Positions 28,631 to 38,651 are shown, counted from the stretch's first letter. The stretch: DNA of 59,796 bases from JAGOJE01 sp964553715 (GCA_964553715.1 CAZKKY010000006.1:1-59796); one strand, 5' to 3'. The notes: generated from the letters alone by a model not told the origin. Translations and numbers: made by a program.

Positions 28631-29869
28631 TTATGATTTTTTTACTAAAACGTGCTTTTTCTTTCCAGATGAAAGTTTTATATATCCATCTTGAGTCATG
28701 TCTTTAGACGAAATAATCACATTTTCATCTTCAATTTTTGTGTCATTTACTCTCGCTCCACCACCTCTGATTAGTTTTTTAGCCTCAGATTTGGAATCCG
28801 AAAGATTTGATCTAAAAAGCAATTCTGTTATTGCTATACCTTTATACAATTCATCAGAAGATAGATAAATTACTGGAAGATTATCTCCTATTCCACCTTC
28901 TTCAAAAACTTTACGTGCTGTTTCGCTAGCTTGCTCTGCAGCTGAAGTTCCATGGCAAAGAGAGGTAAGGCGATATGCTAGCTCTTTTTTTGCTCTATTG
29001 ATATCAGTTGCTATCAAAGATTCGAAATTCGATATTTCGTCATCATTCCATTCGCTATATAGTTTTGCAAATTTTAGTACATCTAAATCTTCTGTATTAC
29101 GCCAAAACTGAAAATAATCATAGGGAGATAGCATTTCTTCATTTATCCATACCGCGCCATTTACAGATTTGCCCATTTTAACACCAGAAGAAGTAGTAAG
29201 TAGAGGAGTAGTAATGCCAAAAACTTCTGAAGAATTAATCTTATGTGCAAGGTCAACACCCATTATGATGTTACCCCATTGATCAGAGCCACCAATTTGT
29301 AATATGCAATTATGATGTTTGTTTAAATATGTAAAATCATATGCTTGCAAGAGCATATAATTAAATTCTAAAAAAGATAAGCTATTATTATTTTCTAGTC
29401 TTGCTTTAGCCGATTCCATAGTAAGCATACGATTTACAGAAATAAGACGACCAAAATTTCCTAAAAACTCCATATATCCCATTTTATCAAGCCACATGCT
29501 GTTATCAAGCATGATAGCATCATTTTCACTAGTACCAAATTTTATAAATTTAGAAAGAGATTTCTTTATGCCGTCTTTATTTTCTTCTAATTCTTCATCA
29601 GACAAAATTTTACGCATCTGATCTTTACCAGTAGGATCGCCAAGCTTCGTAGTTGCACCGCCAACTATCACAATAGGCTTATGCCCATATTGTTGCATTA
29701 GCCTTAGAATCATAATTTGCATCAAATTACCAACATGAAGAGATTTAGCTGTACAATCAAAGCCAATATAAGCAGCTATTTTCTGCTTACTTGATATCTC
29801 TTTTAGTTTTTCTAAGTCTGTACATTGGTAATGATAGCCGCGTTTGATAAAATCTGTAATAAAATCCAT
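28631..29869 (-). CDS. tyrS: Tyrosyl-tRNA synthetase
   Basis: This enzyme charges tRNA-Tyr. The 412 residues have the Rossmann catalytic domain with the HIGH-type sequence HVGN (45-48), GGSDQWGNI, the KMSKS-type GVKMGKS, and a C-terminal S4 RNA-binding domain (AKKLIRGGGARVND). Length and motifs are standard. It follows the NlpD-like gene after 28 bases and precedes ftsZ by 113. Confidence 0.97.
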   Translation of the reverse strand: MDFITDFIKRGYHYQCTDLEKLKEISSKQKIAAYIGFDCTAKSLHVGNLMQIMILRLMQQYGHKPIVIVGGATTKLGDPTGKDQMRKILSDEELEENKDGIKKSLSKFIKFGTSENDAIMLDNSMWLDKMGYMEFLGNFGRLISVNRMLTMESAKARLENNNSLSFLEFNYMLLQAYDFTYLNKHHNCILQIGGSDQWGNIIMGVDLAHKINSSEVFGITTPLLTTSSGVKMGKSVNGAVWINEEMLSPYDYFQFWRNTEDLDVLKFAKLYSEWNDDEISNFESLIATDINRAKKELAYRLTSLCHGTSAAEQASETARKVFEEGGIGDNLPVIYLSSDELYKGIAITELLFRSNLSDSKSEAKKLIRGGGARVNDTKIEDENVIISSKDMTQDGYIKLSSGKKKHVLVKKS

Positions 29870-29897
29870 GATAGTCCTTGTGTTATATATTATTTAA

Positions 29898-30677
29898 TTA
29901 TTTTATATATTTCATAGGATCAACAGGGGTTTTACCTTTTCTGATAGCAAAATGAAGTTGAGGGCTAGATATATCTCCAGTTTTGCCTACATGTCCTACT
30001 ATTTGCCCTTCTTTTACTATAGTATTTTCTTGTAATATAAGATCATTCATATGTGCATAAGCAGAAAATAAATCACCTTTAGTATGTTTTATAACAATTA
30101 GATTGCCAAACTTAGCATCATCTCCTGCGTATATTACTGCTCCATCAGATGCAGCTTTTATATCAGTACCAATAGGGGAGGCTATATTGATACCACTATT
30201 CTTTTTACCCATATAAACATCACCAAACTTACTAATAATTTTACCATTTACAGGAATGATAAGAGAAATTTCTTTATCATTTGAAATATGGTGAGGATTT
30301 TGCTTAGGTGCAATTCTATCGCCAGGCGCTTTTGCATCTTCTTCCATATGTTCTTTAGACTCTAATTCATCCATTTCTCGTTCTAAATCTATAGAGTTAA
30401 CAGGCGGTTTTTTTACTTCTTTTGTCTCTTCATCTGTAGGATGTTTTATTTGTTTTATAGTAACAAAAGGTTCGTCATCTTTTTCTTTCTCTTCTGACTT
30501 CTGTTTTATATCTTCTGAAGATATGGAGTCATCAGAGAGCTTAATTTCTCTTTTTGTAATTTTATTTTTGTTTTCAATATTCTTAGAATAGGATTTAAAT
30601 TCTATTGGAGCAGGCGCTTGAGAGGCGCAGCTATATAGAAAAAATGATGATAAAAAACAGACAAGTAATTTCTTCAT
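29898..30677 (-). CDS. NlpD/EnvC-like LytM (M23) lipoprotein
   Basis: A 259-residue lipoprotein: signal peptide with lipobox LYSC and acylated Cys17, then a long charged linker (about 20-130), then a C-terminal LytM/M23 domain. The zinc site is degenerate. The segment NSGINIASP stands where active enzymes have His-x-x-x-Asp, while AYAHM and LHFAIR are kept. The same loss is seen in NlpD and EnvC, which do not cut peptidoglycan themselves but activate amidases at the septum. No LysM domain is visible. Position between ftsK and ftsZ supports a division role. Catalytic inactivity is inferred from the missing ligands. Confidence 0.88.
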   Translation of the reverse strand: MKKLLVCFLSSFFLYSCASQAPAPIEFKSYSKNIENKNKITKREIKLSDDSISSEDIKQKSEEKEKDDEPFVTIKQIKHPTDEETKEVKKPPVNSIDLEREMDELESKEHMEEDAKAPGDRIAPKQNPHHISNDKEISLIIPVNGKIISKFGDVYMGKKNSGINIASPIGTDIKAASDGAVIYAGDDAKFGNLIVIKHTKGDLFSAYAHMNDLILQENTIVKEGQIVGHVGKTGDISSPQLHFAIRKGKTPVDPMKYIK

Positions 30678-30839
30678 AAATACCTTAATATCATATATAG
30701 TTTTATCTTAGATAATCTATGGCATTATAGACTAACAAAATCATTTTCGTCAAGGTTATCCCAATCCTTAGACATATTCTATGTAGTCAAATAATTTTAC
30801 TAAATAAACACAATAACGGGAACTGTTATTGCTAACAAA

Positions 30840-33035
30840 TTATTCTTCTGGTATTAGAATTTCTCTTTTGCCAGAATGATTAGGTGGAGACACTATTCCT
30901 TCATTTTCCATACGTTCTATAATTATAGCTGCCCTGTTATACCCTATACGTAAGCAACGTTGTATATAGCTTGTTGAAACTTTACGATCGCGTTTTATAA
31001 TCGCTATAGATTGACGGTACAAACCATCATCATCTTCTGAGTCAAGTTCAAGATCGGATGATTCTGTATTAGATAATTCTTTCGTAACTTCATTTACATA
31101 TTTAGGAGTACCCTGTGATTTTAGAAATTTAGTAATATTTTCTACTTCTCTATCATCTACAAATGGACCATGGAATCTTGCAATTTTTGAATTACTTCCC
31201 ATATAAAGCATATCTCCCATGCCAAGAAGTTGTTCTGCGCCTTGCTCTCCAAGAATAGTTCTGCTATCAATTTTAGAAGTCACCTTAAAGCTTATTCTAC
31301 TTGGGAAATTTGCCTTAATTACTCCAGTAATTACATCCACAGATGGGCGCTGGGTAGCCATTATTAGATGTATACCAGCTGCCCTTGCCATCTGTGCAAG
31401 TCTTTGAATAGAGCTTTCAATATCTTTGCCGGCTACTAGCATGAGATCTGCCATTTCATCTACTATTATTACTATAAATGGGAGTTTTTCCATGTCAATT
31501 GGCATGGACTCATAAATAGGTTTACCTGTTTCTGGGTCAAATCCTGTTTGTACTTTTCTTTCTAATATCTCACCTTTTCCTAGTGCTGATAATATTTTTT
31601 CATTATAGCCTGCGATATTACGCACTCCAAGATTAGACATTAATCTATAACGATTTTCCATTTCTTTTACCGCCCACTTTAAGGCTACTATAGCTTTACC
31701 GGGTTCTGTTACAACAGGCGTTAAAAGATGAGGTATTCCATCATATACAGATAGTTCTAGCATTTTAGGGTCAATCATTATGAACTTACAGCTTTCTGGG
31801 CTATGCCTATAAAGCAGAGATATTATCATTGCGTTAATCCCTACAGATTTACCAGCTCCTGTTGTTCCAGCGACAAGTAAATGAGGCATTTTGGCAAGAT
31901 CAAATACAGCTGGGCGTCCACCTAAATCTTTCCCTAGAATAATTGGCAAGTCTAGGTTAGCATTAAGATATTCTGTTGTTTCTATAAGGTCTCTTAGGCT
32001 AAAGAACTCTCTTTTTTTGTTAGGAAGCTCTACACCAAGAGCATTCCGCCCTGGTATTACTGAAATACGTGTTGAAATAGCGCTAAGAGATCTTGCTATA
32101 TCATCTGCAAGGCCTATTACTCTAGAGGATTTAGTGCCAGCTGATGGTTCTAGCTCGTAAAGAGTCACTACAGGTCCTTGACTAATACCTATTACATCTC
32201 CTCTGACTCCAAAGTCTTTTAAAACCTTTAATAAATTATTCGCATTTTCTTGTAAAACACTAGGAGATTCAGGCTCAACAGTTTTATTGTTATATTTTCC
32301 AAGTAAATCTATAGTAGGTAATGTATATTCGCTATCTTCTGAAAAACGTGACGGATGATTTTCTTCAGTTTCTTCTTGGATCACATCAACTGTTTCTTCG
32401 CTAGATATATCATTGCTAGATAAAACAGGTGACTTTCTTACATAGTTATTTGTCTTTTTTATATTATTAGTAAAAGAAAGAGCATTAGTTGGACTTTCAT
32501 GTTTTTTAGAAGAAAGTTTTAATATAAGATGCTTAATGTCAGATGCGTTTAATCCTATTGAATATAAAAATAATGCTCCACCAGTTAATAGTAGTACTAA
32601 TCGTACTAAGAAATCTGCATCATTATTTAAATAAGATGACCACAAATAGCCTATGTAACCACCAATCGATGATGGTAAAAATTTATAATGAAAAAATGAA
32701 AAAAAAGTAGCAATAAATTGTAAACTACAAATCAGACTTATAATCCTAAAATAAAAATAAGTAACAGACTTTTTATATAGTAATATTAATGCATAAAATA
32801 TACAAAATATAGGGATGCAATAACTTGTAATACCAAAGATCTGAAATAATAAATCAGATAAGTAAGATCCATAAAAACCAAGAAAGTTTTCGGGTTCTTC
32901 AATAGTAGAAGTGTTAAAAGATGGATCGTCTCCATTGTAAGAGATCAGAGATATAATCAGCACAAAAGATATCAAAAGATATAATATAGCGTTTAGTCTA
33001 TAATCTGCAAAAAATTCTTTTATTTTATAAAACAT
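30840..33035 (-). CDS. ftsK: DNA translocase FtsK
   Basis: FtsK is a septum-anchored, ATP-driven DNA pump that moves the terminus region and activates XerCD. The 731 residues have four or five N-terminal membrane helices (up to about 160), a short acidic linker (about 170-260), and the motor. The motor contains Walker A GTTGAGKS (390-397) and Walker B PFIVIIVDEMADL. The C-terminal gamma winged-helix DYR-type domain (YIQRCLRIGYNRAA) reads KOPS sequences. The linker is far shorter than in E. coli, as in other alphaproteobacteria. Confidence 0.97.
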   Translation of the reverse strand: MFYKIKEFFADYRLNAILYLLISFVLIISLISYNGDDPSFNTSTIEEPENFLGFYGSYLSDLLFQIFGITSYCIPIFCIFYALILLYKKSVTYFYFRIISLICSLQFIATFFSFFHYKFLPSSIGGYIGYLWSSYLNNDADFLVRLVLLLTGGALFLYSIGLNASDIKHLILKLSSKKHESPTNALSFTNNIKKTNNYVRKSPVLSSNDISSEETVDVIQEETEENHPSRFSEDSEYTLPTIDLLGKYNNKTVEPESPSVLQENANNLLKVLKDFGVRGDVIGISQGPVVTLYELEPSAGTKSSRVIGLADDIARSLSAISTRISVIPGRNALGVELPNKKREFFSLRDLIETTEYLNANLDLPIILGKDLGGRPAVFDLAKMPHLLVAGTTGAGKSVGINAMIISLLYRHSPESCKFIMIDPKMLELSVYDGIPHLLTPVVTEPGKAIVALKWAVKEMENRYRLMSNLGVRNIAGYNEKILSALGKGEILERKVQTGFDPETGKPIYESMPIDMEKLPFIVIIVDEMADLMLVAGKDIESSIQRLAQMARAAGIHLIMATQRPSVDVITGVIKANFPSRISFKVTSKIDSRTILGEQGAEQLLGMGDMLYMGSNSKIARFHGPFVDDREVENITKFLKSQGTPKYVNEVTKELSNTESSDLELDSEDDDGLYRQSIAIIKRDRKVSTSYIQRCLRIGYNRAAIIIERMENEGIVSPPNHSGKREILIPEE

Positions 33036-33112
33036 ATAAGTTAGATTTTATATAAGAACTATTTTCTATTAATAAAATGTAATATAGTAACTAGATTAAA
33101 TAGCAATAGAAA

Positions 33113-33895
33113 TTATTGCTTATCTACATCTATATTATAGGTAGTAATGGTAAGTCCTATTGTATCATTTTTTATAGAATCATTAAAGTTACAATTTGAT
33201 AAATTACAATTCGAGAAGTTAGCTTGGCTAATATCGCTAGAATTGAAAGAGCTATTACTTAGGTCGCTACCATAAAAATTTACTTTACGTAAATCTGCAC
33301 CAAAAAAATTTGACTGTGTAATGTGAGCATTAGCGCATGTGCTGTACATCATGCTTACGCTCATAAAATTTACGTTAGTTCCGTTGCTATTAGACATATC
33401 TATGTAAGTCATAGAAGACTTTGTAAAATTTACATTTGTTATTGTCGCGCCTTTGAAATCCGAATCTACTAGAATAGAGTTAGAAAAATCTGCATCAGTC
33501 ATAATACTATTTATAAAAAAAGCCCCAGAAAAATCGCTATGATTTGCATCTAATTTTGATAAATTAGCTTCCTGAAAATTACAATCATGTATGATTGCAG
33601 AGACAAAACGTGATCTACTTAAGTTAGTACCAATAAAATTGCATCTGGATATTTTGGCAAAAGATAGATCCACATCCGACAAGTCAATTCCGGATAAGTC
33701 AATGTTTTGCAGAATTATACCATGAAGGTCTAGGCCGAATTTTTTCTTTATATCAATAATATTTCCATTTTTTCTCATATCTGCAATGTAAGATGAGACA
33801 TCAATACCAAGTTTCTTTTCACGCGTAAGGCCTTTAGTATTGTCAGAACATGATACAGAGATAAAACTAAATAATAGGATAATGAATATCCTCAT
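33113..33895 (-). CDS. Pentapeptide-repeat lipoprotein
   Basis: This protein has 260 residues with an N-terminal hydrophobic signal and a probable lipobox ending in Cys16 (FISVSC). From about residue 55 to 245 it is a continuous series of A(N/D)LXX-type pentapeptides, such as IDLSDVDLSFAKIS, ANLSKLDANHSDFSGAFF and ADLRKVNFYGSDLSNSS. These should fold as a right-handed quadrilateral beta helix. No enzyme activity is expected. Function unknown; a periplasmic or outer-membrane scaffold is a guess. It overlaps bioY by four bases and precedes ftsK by 77. Confidence 0.85.
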   Translation of the reverse strand: MRIFIILLFSFISVSCSDNTKGLTREKKLGIDVSSYIADMRKNGNIIDIKKKFGLDLHGIILQNIDLSGIDLSDVDLSFAKISRCNFIGTNLSRSRFVSAIIHDCNFQEANLSKLDANHSDFSGAFFINSIMTDADFSNSILVDSDFKGATITNVNFTKSSMTYIDMSNSNGTNVNFMSVSMMYSTCANAHITQSNFFGADLRKVNFYGSDLSNSSFNSSDISQANFSNCNLSNCNFNDSIKNDTIGLTITTYNIDVDKQ

Positions 33896-34422
33896 TTTGC
33901 TTGCCTTCTAATGTAGCTTACTGATGCAGTAACGAATAATATTTTTATAAGTCCAGTAGGGATAAATATTAAGCAACCATCATATAAAGCTGTTTTAAAA
34001 TCTACAAAATTAGAAAGCCAGTATATTCCGCATAGAAAAATGATGCTGGTACCGATTACTGAATATAAGAAAGTTTTGATTATGCTATCACCAAATATTT
34101 TCCTCATGTAAGCAATAGCAAATGCTGCAGGAATAAAACCTAAAAGGTAACCACAACTTGCGCCACCATTAATGCCTGATTGAAAATCTTGGAAGATAGG
34201 AGCTCCAAAAGCACCAATCATAATATATAAAGTGGTAGAGAAAAATGCTAAACTAGGGCTATAAGTAAGACCAATAATCATTACTATAGCAGTCTGCATA
34301 GTAATTGGTACAGGGTTTAGTGGTATAGAAATTTGTGCAGAAGCAAATAATGCTACAATAGCCATAAATATTTTAAATACAGCTATTGTAAGCTCGCTTT
34401 TAACCGATATGGTTTTAATCAT
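33892..34422 (-). CDS. bioY: Biotin transporter BioY
   Basis: BioY is the membrane S-component of an ECF-type biotin uptake system. The 176 residues have about six hydrophobic segments and the family landmarks PLNPVPITMQTA, GAFGAPIF, and the GGASCGYLLGFIPAAF glycine motif. No EcfA/EcfT genes are nearby; BioY can function alone in some Rickettsiales or with a shared ECF module. No bio synthesis genes are seen here, which fits a biotin importer. It follows ntrX by 5 bases. Confidence 0.92.
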   Translation of the reverse strand: MIKTISVKSELTIAVFKIFMAIVALFASAQISIPLNPVPITMQTAIVMIIGLTYSPSLAFFSTTLYIMIGAFGAPIFQDFQSGINGGASCGYLLGFIPAAFAIAYMRKIFGDSIIKTFLYSVIGTSIIFLCGIYWLSNFVDFKTALYDGCLIFIPTGLIKILFVTASVSYIRRQAK

Positions 34423-34427
34423 GTGTT

Positions 34428-35882
34428 TTATACATCCATTAAATTGTTTTCATTAGAGGAGGCGCATTCTATCTCATCCTCCTTATCTTTGCCTGAATGT
34501 ATATTAAGCAATTTTAGCTTTCTATGCAAGGCAGATCTTTCCATTCCAACAAATAATGATGTTTTTGATATATTATTATTAAATCGATTCATTTGAGCGA
34601 ATAAATATTGACGCTCAAAAACTTCTCTTGCTTCTCTAAGTGGCATAGACATCATATCAGGGTTGTTACCATCTACTTTGGGTATGGTAAGGCCATTATT
34701 TAATATCTCACTTGGTAGCATTTCTACTTTAATAGGACTATTATCATTTAGAGTAACAGGATTCATTATAAGGGTCCATTCTATCATGTTACGTAGTTCT
34801 CTAATATTTCCAGGCCAGTTATATGACTGCAAAGCGCTTATTGACTCGCTTGAAAAATCTCTCTCTTTTAATCCTGAAAATTTTACAAGTTGTTTTACAA
34901 AATATTGAACTAATAGAGGTATATCTTCTCTTCGATCTGATAAACTTGGTACTTTTATAGGCACGACATTAAGACGGTAGAACAGATCTTCCCTAAATTT
35001 CCCTAGAGAGACCTCTTGCTGTATATTTCGTGTTGTACTTGTTATAATTCTTACATCAAGTTTTACAGATTTGTTAAGTAAAGGTTTTTCTAGAATTTGA
35101 TCTTGAAGGAATTTTAGCAATTTGATTTGTGCTACTTGTGGCAGGTCTCCAACCTCATCTATATATAAAGTACCATTATTTGCTGACTCTAAAACAGAAT
35201 GTCTCTTTGAGAATACTGAGTTTGCATCCTGTTTCTCTGGTTCTCCGAAAAGGTCTTGATTGATTTTTTCTACGCTCATTCCTGTAGGGCTGAATACTAA
35301 GAATGGGCCACTTGCTCTTTTAGATTTTTTATGAATGATACGTGCTGCTAGTTCTTTTCCAGACCCAGATAAACCATAAAGCATTACTCTACCAGATGTA
35401 GGAGCTACTTTTTCTATGTCAGCTCTTAATTTGTTAGAGCAAGCAGAAATTCCAACTAGCTCTGTTTTATCTATTACCTTAGATTTTAAATCTATATTTT
35501 CCCTTTTTAAGCGTGAAGCCTCACAAGCTCTTTTCAGTACTATCATCATTTTTTCATGAGTGAATGGCTTTTCTATATAGTCATAAGCACCCATTTTGAT
35601 AGCAGTTACAGCAGTTTCTATCGTTCCATGGCCACTTATTACTACTACCGGCATTAGAGGGTATCTTTTCTTTATAGATTCTAATATGCCAAGACCGTCC
35701 ATATCGCTACCTTGTAACCATATGTCAAGAATAATGGCTCCTGGTACTTTTTCAGCTATGGCTTCAAAAGTTTGAGTGCTATTTTGTGCTACTCTCGTAG
35801 AAAAGCCCTCATCTTTTAGATTAGCAGATATTAAATCTCTTATATCAGCTTCATCATCAACAATCAGTACATCAAGAGACAT
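34428..35882 (-). CDS. ntrX: NtrX-type response regulator without GAFTGA loop
   Basis: The 484 residues are organised as a receiver domain, AAA+ domain and Fis-type helix-turn-helix. Phospho-acceptor Asp53 (ILDIWLQGSD) and Lys105 (EKPF) are present. Walker A is GLSGSGKE (170-177) and Walker B is LYIDEVGD (239-246). The segment where sigma54 activators have GAFTGA (about 211-229) reads DLFGEPEKQDANSVF, so contact with sigma54 is unlikely. The HTH lies near LHRKLKLLNI. It pairs with the upstream ntrY-like kinase and probably acts through sigma70 promoters. GAGGAA precedes the ATG by about 11 bases. Confidence 0.92.
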   Translation of the reverse strand: MSLDVLIVDDEADIRDLISANLKDEGFSTRVAQNSTQTFEAIAEKVPGAIILDIWLQGSDMDGLGILESIKKRYPLMPVVVISGHGTIETAVTAIKMGAYDYIEKPFTHEKMMIVLKRACEASRLKRENIDLKSKVIDKTELVGISACSNKLRADIEKVAPTSGRVMLYGLSGSGKELAARIIHKKSKRASGPFLVFSPTGMSVEKINQDLFGEPEKQDANSVFSKRHSVLESANNGTLYIDEVGDLPQVAQIKLLKFLQDQILEKPLLNKSVKLDVRIITSTTRNIQQEVSLGKFREDLFYRLNVVPIKVPSLSDRREDIPLLVQYFVKQLVKFSGLKERDFSSESISALQSYNWPGNIRELRNMIEWTLIMNPVTLNDNSPIKVEMLPSEILNNGLTIPKVDGNNPDMMSMPLREAREVFERQYLFAQMNRFNNNISKTSLFVGMERSALHRKLKLLNIHSGKDKEDEIECASSNENNLMDV

Positions 35883-36085
35883 AATTTTTTATTCCTCAAA
35901 AATAATATTGAACTTAGGAAATATCAACACTTGTTAAATATTTTGAAAATCAAGCTTTCATTTATTTCCCTTGAAATATTACACTAATATTAAAAAAATA
36001 ATAAATCAACAATTTAAAATACATAATTTTTAATAAATTATATTTTTTGTTACAATTCAGTTTTTATCTAGAATTTACATAACCC

Positions 36086-37903
36086 TTAGTTGAATTTTTT
36101 AGATAATTGATCCAAATTAAATGTAATTTTTACAAGTGCGCCAGAATTATTAACAATTTCTATGATGCCATAATGATCTTGAATTATTTTTTTTACTATC
36201 GCTAGTCCGAGTCCTGTTCCTTTTTCTTTAGTCGTTACGTAAGGTTCTGTAGCATTTGTTATTATTTCTTCTGGAACACCAGGTCCATTATCATGTATAG
36301 TCATTATCAGTTCATCTTTAGTTTTTTCTATATTAAGATTGATGATCTTTGGATCATTAGTATTCTCAAGCGCTTCTTCCGAATTTTTAAGTAGATTCAT
36401 AATTACTTGATTTATTTGAGTTACATCACATACAAAATCACAATTTTTTAGGTTAGATGTGAAATTATATATAATTTTATCATTTATAACCTTGTGAGAC
36501 TCTAATGTGTCAGATGCTAATTTGACTATATCTATTTTTTCATATCTTGGATTTGGTAATTTTGCAAAATTGATAAAGTCTGAAATAATTCTTCCTATAC
36601 TATTTGTGTGGCGCAATATGGTCTGAGTATATTTAATAAATTCATCTTTTTCTGCTATTTGTGAGGAGAATTTTTTATTTAGCCTCTCCGCTGATAATTG
36701 TATAGGTGTAAGAGGGTTTTTAATTTCATGCGCAACTCTGCGTGCAACATCCGCCCAAGCTAAAGATCTTTGCGCTATTATTAAATCTTTTTGTTGATAA
36801 TCAATTTGTCTTACCATCTTATTAAATGCAGAAGCTAGAGTCGCTATTTCATCATTAGAATTATCTTCTTTGACTCTAATTGATAAATCTCCTTCTTGTA
36901 CTTTTTGCGTAGCAAATAATAGTTTTTTAATAGGGCTAACTATGCGTGATGCAAAAATTACTCCGCAAATTATTGTAACTACTAGCAATATAATGGTTAC
37001 AATTATAAATATGATTGCAAATTTTATTTGCATATTAGTCATATGTTTTTTTAGGCGCTTATATTCTTCTAATGCCCCATGAGTTTGGTCTATATGTTCT
37101 ATAATATTATTATCTATCAGCCTACCTATTAATAAATAGCAATTATGATATTCTCTTAGCTTAATTAGCATGCGAACTCGTGAAGGATCCGAGTTGATTT
37201 CTACTACTTCTCCCCTATCTGCTTTTTCTATAAGGTGTTTTGGGATAGATACAAAAGAAAGCGAAAAACTTAAGGCTGTTCTTGCAAAGACAGTATTTGT
37301 TCCTGTTTGAAATACCATAGCTTCATTTAGAGCCCTCATTTCTGCTTGGCCTTCAAGAACTTGATTAAATAAATTAGGATTATTAATTAATTTATAGTAC
37401 AAATTATCTAAATCTTCTTCTATTGATAGTGCTGTAGCTTTCATTTCTCTTTTATGTTCTGCTATATATGCTTCTGCAACTTGAGTAGATTTGCCTAGTA
37501 CCGAGTTAATTTTTTGGTCAAACCATGACTGCATCCCAAAATTAAAAAAATATGCAGCAAAAATAGAAATTATAAGGGTAGGTACGGCTGCAACAAGGCA
37601 AAACATCATTACCATACGATTTTGTAATTTATAATTAGATCTAGAAGGGTCTTTGCTTCTATAAAATCGTAATTTAAAGAATTTTTGCGTAAGTAGTATG
37701 AATATAGTTAAAATAACAGCAAGATCTCCGACAAGCCATCCCATAACTACATTTGGATCTGGGCCGTAAGAGTCTGCATTAGAAGTTATAGCATAATATG
37801 TTGCAATGGAAAGAATGAATGCAGAAGCAAGCAAAATATACATTATAGCGGTTTTGGTATTTTTCTTTAGAAAATATTTTGATATTAATGTGCTAAGCTT
37901 CAT
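36086..37903 (-). CDS. ntrY: NtrY-like sensor histidine kinase
   Basis: This inner-membrane kinase of 605 residues is shorter than the usual 700-760. Three N-terminal membrane helices (about 20-40, 56-72, 96-122) are followed by an extracytoplasmic stretch and another helix (about 294-318). Next come a HAMP domain (SRIVSPIKKLLFATQ) and the dimerisation helix with His392 in VAHEIKNPL. The ATPase domain shows N (MNLLKNSEEAL), G1 (DNGPGVPEE) and G2 (GTGLGLAI) boxes. The family's PAS domain appears to be missing, which explains the short length. It is 203 bases upstream of ntrX on the same strand. Confidence 0.92.
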   Translation of the reverse strand: MKLSTLISKYFLKKNTKTAIMYILLASAFILSIATYYAITSNADSYGPDPNVVMGWLVGDLAVILTIFILLTQKFFKLRFYRSKDPSRSNYKLQNRMVMMFCLVAAVPTLIISIFAAYFFNFGMQSWFDQKINSVLGKSTQVAEAYIAEHKREMKATALSIEEDLDNLYYKLINNPNLFNQVLEGQAEMRALNEAMVFQTGTNTVFARTALSFSLSFVSIPKHLIEKADRGEVVEINSDPSRVRMLIKLREYHNCYLLIGRLIDNNIIEHIDQTHGALEEYKRLKKHMTNMQIKFAIIFIIVTIILLVVTIICGVIFASRIVSPIKKLLFATQKVQEGDLSIRVKEDNSNDEIATLASAFNKMVRQIDYQQKDLIIAQRSLAWADVARRVAHEIKNPLTPIQLSAERLNKKFSSQIAEKDEFIKYTQTILRHTNSIGRIISDFINFAKLPNPRYEKIDIVKLASDTLESHKVINDKIIYNFTSNLKNCDFVCDVTQINQVIMNLLKNSEEALENTNDPKIINLNIEKTKDELIMTIHDNGPGVPEEIITNATEPYVTTKEKGTGLGLAIVKKIIQDHYGIIEIVNNSGALVKITFNLDQLSKKFN

Positions 37904-38048
37904 CTAAAATATATGGAGAATATTGATTGCTAGTATTTTACCATATTTTAAAAAAATATCTACCAAAACCAAGTTTTTTTAATTAATCCTTGTTAGGTTA
38001 ATGGATCGAATAGATTTTATCCATCGTTAAAATAACCTGTAAATAACT

Positions 38049-38514
38049 TTATAGTGATTTTCCGAGATTAGGTTTGGACTGCGTTCTAGGAGTAGAAGGT
38101 GGAGATATGTTATCAGAAACATTTAAAGAATCCTTTATTGTTTCTTCGTGAATAGACTCAAGATTAGGTGTAAATCTTTTTACAAGATTTTTTACATTAA
38201 TTTTTTTCTTTTTCTTGGCTTTATGTTTCTTGCCTTTTTCTTTAGAATCATCATTACCGCGATTTGTAGATTCATTAATATTTTCTGTACTAGATATTTT
38301 AGAGTTAATTTTTGTGGAAGACTTTTTTTTTCTTGGCAGAAAGGCTTAATTTGTCTACAAATTCTACATCTTCTCCTAGCAATTCCTTTAGCGTTTTTAT
38401 TTGTTTCTGTTTCTTGTCTTCTGTTGTTTTTGCTTTGCGTATATTCCAAAGCTTTTCTCTCATTTCTTCAAATTTTTTTGATATTATATCCTGATTATCT
38501 TCGGTAGTCATCAT
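38049..38514 (-). CDS. Lysine-rich protein interrupted at an A9 slippage tract
   Basis: As written, the frame from ATG 38514 ends after 69 codons (stop near 38305), just past a run of nine A (coding strand, 38331-38323). Removing one A gives a single uninterrupted frame of 154 codons down to TAA at 38049-38051. The first part is a charged helix (ISKKFEEMREKLWNIRKAKT). The second is Ser/Thr/Asn-rich and basic, with KGKKHKAKKKKINVKN, and ends QSKPNLGKSL. I do not recognise the family. The whole 89-90-residue continuation is stop-free, so the gene is either phase-variable, rescued by transcriptional slippage, or a fresh frameshift or sequencing error. It lies 137 bases downstream of yebC. Confidence 0.6.
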
Positions 38515-38651
38515 TGCTGGCTTATTAGGAATACAAAATAGTAGCCTGAAGTAATAAAGTACAATTCAGCTTCTAGTTTAGAGATTGACATGAATCTTTA
38601 TATTGAAGAACAAAATATCAAAAAATTATACTTAAAAATTTGAATTATAGA

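Noticed and set aside
38192..38449. 85-codon basic minus-strand frame
   Set aside because: It is the third frame across the A9 gene; only the two frames joined at the A9 tract give a coherent protein.
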